Source: Candidatus Nitrosopumilus sp.
Lineage (GTDB): Archaea > Thermoproteota > Nitrososphaeria > Nitrososphaerales > Nitrosopumilaceae
Reading direction: 5' to 3'
Length of the DNA: 8,470 nucleotides
Assembly: GCA_013043295.1 (NCBI GenBank)
Contig: JABDOO010000136.1
Span: forward strand, 1-8,470
A model generated the notes under the pieces. The model did no database searches and was not told the origin of the DNA. It worked only from the letters and a program-made list of their open reading frames with translations. Position 1 is the first letter of the stretch. Each line of letters begins with the position of its first letter. The position numbers were made by a program, and so were the translations under genes. Below are positions 6,149 to 8,470 of this stretch, piece after piece.

Positions 6149-7246
6149 ATGAAAACAAGAAATAGTTTATTTTTACTATCCACCATTTTCTTTGGTTTAA
6201 TTTTTGGTATTACATCTACTATTTCTGATGATGTCTTTGCACAAACAGGAGTTAATGTTGGTGTTGAAACAGAAGCTGAAATTAAAGTAGGAGAAAAATC
6301 AGGCGAGGATGAAAAATCTGATGTATCTGTAGAATCAAAGACCCAATCTTCTGCTGAAGCAAAAGCCCAAACGTCTTCTGAAAATAAATCTGAAGAAAAG
6401 ACTTCAGAGACCAGTGCAAAAGGTGAATCGCAAGTACAATTAACAATTAAACCAACATATCCAAAGATTAAAGCAAGCTCAGAGAATTCATTTGCAATTC
6501 AATCAAAGCAAAATTTGTATCAACCAGGAGATAAAGTAAAAGTTGAAGGTTCTTTGTACTCTAGTTTAGTAGCTCAATTAGAGGGAGCCAACATGATAAA
6601 TGTACAAATTTTTGATAATAGTGGAATGATGATTAAAGAGGATACCGTAGAAATGAAATCTGATGGCAGCTTTGATGGAGAAGTATTACTTCCATCCAAT
6701 TCAGCTAATGGGAAATACACAATAAAATCAAAAGTTCTTGCAGATTCTTCTGTTCTAGGCTCACTTAGTGCTCAGACCAAAGCGAATTTGGAATCTACAA
6801 CAAGCGTTATCGTATCCACTCCTTCTGCAGTTAAAATCAAAGTAGAGGGACATGATGATTTTGAGGTAAAGGTTGCAAGTAATTCTAATGTCAGTGACGT
6901 AAAATTCAAAGAATCTGAAAAGAAAGTTTCCTTTGTTGTTGAAGGCGAGACTGGAACAAAAGGAGTAACACAGGTAAGTATTCCAAAGGCATTGCTTAGC
7001 GGTCAAATGACAGTAATGATTGATGGAAAAGTTATGGCATCTGATGATGTAATTGTAACTGCAGATTCTGAAACAACCACTACTTTGGAGTTGAATTATA
7101 ATCATAGTGTCCACACAATAGATGTTGTAGGTACAAATGCAGTACCAGAATTTGGAACAATTGCTATGATTATTTTGATTGTAGCAATTAGTGGAACTAT
7201 CTTAATGTCTTCAAAATTCAAAAGTCTTAAAATCACTGGATATTAG
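6149..7246 (+). CDS. Secreted PEFG-CTERM surface protein
   Basis: A 365-residue exported protein of unknown specific function. Layout: signal peptide (about 1-32, KTRN then a hydrophobic core, likely cleaved near VFAQ/TG); a linker rich in Ser, Glu, Lys and Thr (about 40-95), probably disordered and perhaps glycosylated; a beta-rich domain (about 100-195) with YQPGDKVKVEG and DGSFDGEV, typical of macroglobulin/Ig-like folds; a second beta-rich part (about 215-325); then PEFG (333-336), a hydrophobic helix (337-353) and a basic tail with Lys356, Lys358 and Lys361. PEFG-CTERM tails are known in Thaumarchaeota as sorting signals presumed to be processed by an archaeosortase, so the protein should end up on the cell surface, perhaps lipid-anchored. 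The start is fixed by the signal peptide and the promoter 27 bases upstream. The gene stands alone. Confidence 0.88.
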   Translation: MKTRNSLFLLSTIFFGLIFGITSTISDDVFAQTGVNVGVETEAEIKVGEKSGEDEKSDVSVESKTQSSAEAKAQTSSENKSEEKTSETSAKGESQVQLTIKPTYPKIKASSENSFAIQSKQNLYQPGDKVKVEGSLYSSLVAQLEGANMINVQIFDNSGMMIKEDTVEMKSDGSFDGEVLLPSNSANGKYTIKSKVLADSSVLGSLSAQTKANLESTTSVIVSTPSAVKIKVEGHDDFEVKVASNSNVSDVKFKESEKKVSFVVEGETGTKGVTQVSIPKALLSGQMTVMIDGKVMASDDVIVTADSETTTTLELNYNHSVHTIDVVGTNAVPEFGTIAMIILIVAISGTILMSSKFKSLKITGY

Positions 7247-7261
7247 ATATTATTTCAGAAA

Positions 7262-7266
7262 TTTTT
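7262..7266 (+). terminator. Oligo-T terminator candidate after the PEFG gene
   Basis: A T5 run 16 bases after the stop, inside the small palindrome AGAAATTTTTCT (7257-7268). A second T5 lies at 7300-7304. Archaeal termination uses T-runs, but such runs are common in AT-rich DNA. Confidence 0.3.
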
Positions 7267-7344
7267 CTAAAATATCTCTAACTGTTTAATATTCTTGGTT
7301 TTTGGATTGAAGTCAAAAATTCACAGGTAAAAACGTCCTATTAG

Positions 7345-7352
7345 TTTTAAAA
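7345..7352 (+). promoter_or_regulatory. TATA box for the predicted C/D box sRNA
   Basis: TTTTAAAA is centred about 25 bases before the predicted 5' end of the sRNA (7373-7374). No protein start lies at that distance, so it otherwise has no explanation. Confidence 0.5.
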
Positions 7353-7372
7353 TGAGCAAATCAAAAATTAAC

Positions 7373-7438
7373 TGGCCGCAATGAAGAATCAGAGTTATAT
7401 CTGAATTGATGATTGGAAGGCATTTGACTGAGCTGCCA
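7373..7438 (+). ncRNA. Predicted C/D box sRNA (2'-O-methylation guide)
   Basis: All four boxes occur in order. Box C is ATGAAGA (7381-7387, one change from RTGATGA). Box D' is CTGA (7401-7404). Box C' is TTGATGA (7406-7412, first base off consensus). Box D is CTGA (7428-7431). The sequences outside C and D close into a stem: TGGCCGC (7373-7379) pairs with GCTGCCA (7432-7438) in six of seven positions, directly beside the boxes as needed for the kink-turn. The total of 66 nt fits archaeal sRNAs. The guide before D' is 7388-7400 (13 nt) and before D 7413-7427 (15 nt). Odd points are the imperfect C box, only one base between D' and C', and a C'/D interval longer than the usual 12. Such RNAs work with L7Ae, Nop5 and fibrillarin. 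The 3' end lies 4 bases from the convergent pyrE stop. Confidence 0.65.
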
Positions 7439-7442
7439 AAAC

Positions 7443-8048
7443 TTACTTGTTGATTTGTTTTTTCACTTTCTCAAGAACTGCTTGATCAATCAAATTTTGT
7501 TCAAACAATGCTTCAGTGATTTGCAAAATATTTAGAATTGAATGCATTTTTACTCCCAACTCTAATAATGCTTCATCTGCTCCTTCCATTCTATTTACAA
7601 TAACATATGCGTCCTTTACTGAAATATTGACTTCTTTGAGAGATTTTATTGCATTAACTACAGAACCCCCTGTAGTGGCAACATCATCTATCATTACAAC
7701 TTGCATATTGTCATGAATTTTCCCTTCTACTGATTTTGATGTTCCATAATCCTTTGGTTTACTTCTGACATAGATTAGCGGTTTTACAGTCTCAATTGCT
7801 AAAGCAGATGCAATTACCAACCCTCCAGTTGGAACAGAAACAATTGACTCAAAATTATCTAAGCCAATATCTTGACTGATTTCATTTTCAAGATATTTTA
7901 CCATCTTTCTAAATTCAATAGGGTAACTGGGAACTAATCTCAAATCAACATAATACGAACTCTTTTTTCCACTAGCTAGTGTAAAGTCTCCAAATTTTAT
8001 GATTCCTTTTTGATGCAAAAAGGTTGCAAACTCTTTTACAAATTCCAT
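7443..8048 (-). CDS. pyrE: Orotate phosphoribosyltransferase
   Basis: PyrE joins orotate and PRPP to give orotidine 5'-monophosphate, the fifth step of pyrimidine synthesis, in the cytoplasm. The 201-residue length is normal. Visible marks are FTLASGKKSSYYVDLR (22-37), which contacts orotate and the 5' side; SVPTGGLVIASALA (71-84); the flexible catalytic loop with Arg95, Lys97, Lys99 and Asp100 (VRSKPKDYGTSK); and the PRPP signature VVMIDDVATTGGS (117-129) with Asp121 and Asp122. The ATG at 8048 is the first possible start and has a TATA-like box 25 bases upstream. The gene is convergent with the PEFG gene and divergent from the partial gene at 8099; no other pyr gene is in view. Confidence 0.96.
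   Translation of the reverse strand: MEFVKEFATFLHQKGIIKFGDFTLASGKKSSYYVDLRLVPSYPIEFRKMVKYLENEISQDIGLDNFESIVSVPTGGLVIASALAIETVKPLIYVRSKPKDYGTSKSVEGKIHDNMQVVMIDDVATTGGSVVNAIKSLKEVNISVKDAYVIVNRMEGADEALLELGVKMHSILNILQITEALFEQNLIDQAVLEKVKKQINK
7458..7463 (+). terminator. T6 run, possible end of sRNA and PEFG transcripts
   Basis: TTTTTT on the plus strand, 20 bases past the predicted sRNA and inside the 3' end of pyrE on the other strand (where it encodes lysines). It is a possible oligo-T terminator for rightward transcripts, but coding needs alone could explain it. Confidence 0.25.
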
Positions 8049-8069
8049 ACAAAAGTTAACTACACTGGA

Positions 8070-8077
8070 TTTATTTT
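8070..8077 (-). promoter_or_regulatory. TATA-like box for pyrE
   Basis: On the minus strand this reads AAAATAAA, centred 25 bases before the pyrE ATG (8048), with no Shine-Dalgarno between; a leaderless transcript is likely. It sits in the 50-base gap shared with the divergent gene at 8099. Confidence 0.5.
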
Positions 8078-8087
8078 GTTTTGTATT

Positions 8088-8093
8088 GAGGAG
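8088..8093 (+). promoter_or_regulatory. Shine-Dalgarno of the partial gene at 8099
   Basis: GAGGAG, 5 bases before ATG 8099. It fixes the start of an open frame that has no stop inside the window. Confidence 0.65.
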
Positions 8094-8098
8094 TAAAT

Positions 8099-8470
8099 AT
8101 GCCTGAAATCTGGTTAAATTATGGAATAACTGACGTGGTTTTGGATATAAAGGCTGAAAATCTAGAGCAAAAAATTGATTCAGAAGGTAAAGTTTTAGAT
8201 GATTCTGCGATCAATGAAAAACTCAACACTCTTGATTTATCAAAACCAATGGAACTAGTAGTTCTACATAATTCTAAATCTATTCTAAAAATTATCTCAT
8301 CGTTGTTTACATTATGTGAACAAAAATCAAAACCATTTCCAAAAATATTGACTGATAAAAAAATCCTTAATTTAGTAAAATCAGGGCTACCTGAAGGAAG
8401 TTCAATAAATGAATTTGATGATACTGGTATTGAAAACTCCAATCTTGTCTTCATGGGGGAAATGGAATTT
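8099..8470 (+). CDS. Partial gene of unknown function, weakly LarA/DUF2088-like N-terminus (3' end outside window)
   Basis: An open frame of 124 codons runs from ATG 8099 off the right edge without a stop. The start is supported by a GAGGAG 5 bases upstream. I do not firmly recognise the protein. Its first residues (MPEIWLNYGITDVVLDIKAE, then NL) fit the pattern LxYGxTxVxxxIxxENL at the N-terminus of the nickel-dependent lactate racemase LarA family (DUF2088). The following segment MELVVLHNSKSILKIISSLF sits where LarA has a beta strand and a helix of its Rossmann-like part, but the typical SDxTRPTP motif is not there. No signal peptide or membrane segment is seen. It is divergent from pyrE across a 50-base gap. 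The LarA link is a guess; a thaumarchaeal protein of unknown function is equally possible. Confidence 0.75.
   Translation, partial: MPEIWLNYGITDVVLDIKAENLEQKIDSEGKVLDDSAINEKLNTLDLSKPMELVVLHNSKSILKIISSLFTLCEQKSKPFPKILTDKKILNLVKSGLPEGSSINEFDDTGIENSNLVFMGEMEF

Noticed and set aside
6761..7114. 117-aa open frame on the minus strand
   Set aside because: Antisense to the PEFG-CTERM gene; composition (many Cys, His, Tyr, Ile) is that of a shadow frame.
7351..7383. 10-codon frame starting ATGAGCAAATCA
   Set aside because: Too short and overlaps the predicted sRNA and its promoter.
8119..8454. 111-aa open frame on the minus strand
   Set aside because: It lies wholly opposite the open frame at 8099-8470, which has a strong Shine-Dalgarno and an open frame to the edge; no family features seen.
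1..8470. Mobile element, CRISPR, toxin-antitoxin or defence system
   Set aside because: No transposase, integrase, spaced repeats, or recognisable defence or toxin genes on either strand; all large frames are housekeeping or lineage genes.

Overview
The window reads as chromosome of an ammonia-oxidising archaeon of the Nitrosopumilus type (Thaumarchaeota/Nitrososphaerota). The DNA is AT-rich. Complex I membrane subunits come in the order M-L-N. One surface protein ends in the thaumarchaeal PEFG-CTERM sorting signal. The tRNAs are archaeal in form. Several genes have a TATA-like box about 25-28 bases before the start codon or RNA 5' end, as expected of archaeal and often leaderless transcription. 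No transposase, integrase, CRISPR array or phage gene is visible, and the region looks like ordinary core chromosome.

Bases 1-4188 (+) hold the end of a respiratory complex I operon: the C-terminal 202 residues of NuoM (cut by the window edge), a complete NuoL (692 aa) and a complete NuoN (494 aa). They are tightly packed, each internal start being preceded by a Shine-Dalgarno sequence that lies in or against the previous stop. These are the three antiporter-like proton-pumping subunits. Bases 4178-5150 (-) run convergently: a tRNA-Glu(UUC) gene followed by a polyprenyl diphosphate synthase whose reading frame runs open back through the tRNA, so that its real start is probably a TTG. The gene overlaps the end of nuoN by 11 bp.

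Bases 5231-5978 (+) hold a CADD-like haem-oxygenase-fold protein, probably a self-sacrificing para-aminobenzoate synthase for folate supply, and then a CAU-anticodon tRNA (Ile2 or elongator Met). An AT-rich gap of 170 bases contains a perfect inverted repeat and the promoter of a secreted, membrane-anchored PEFG-CTERM protein (6149-7246). The next gap, before the convergent pyrE (orotate phosphoribosyltransferase, 7443-8048, -), contains what looks like an unannotated C/D box methylation-guide sRNA (7373-7438, +) with its own TATA box, both box pairs and a closing stem. Divergently from pyrE, a partial gene (8099-8470, +) runs off the window; its N-terminus weakly resembles LarA/DUF2088 proteins.

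The genes do not form one new pathway. They are core modules side by side: energy conservation (Nuo), archaeal lipid precursor synthesis (prenyl synthase), cofactor synthesis (CADD-like), pyrimidine synthesis (PyrE), translation and rRNA modification (two tRNAs, C/D sRNA) and the cell envelope (PEFG protein). The points most worth follow-up are the C/D sRNA and the CADD-like enzyme, which keeps both the tyrosine and the lysine thought to be consumed in making pABA.
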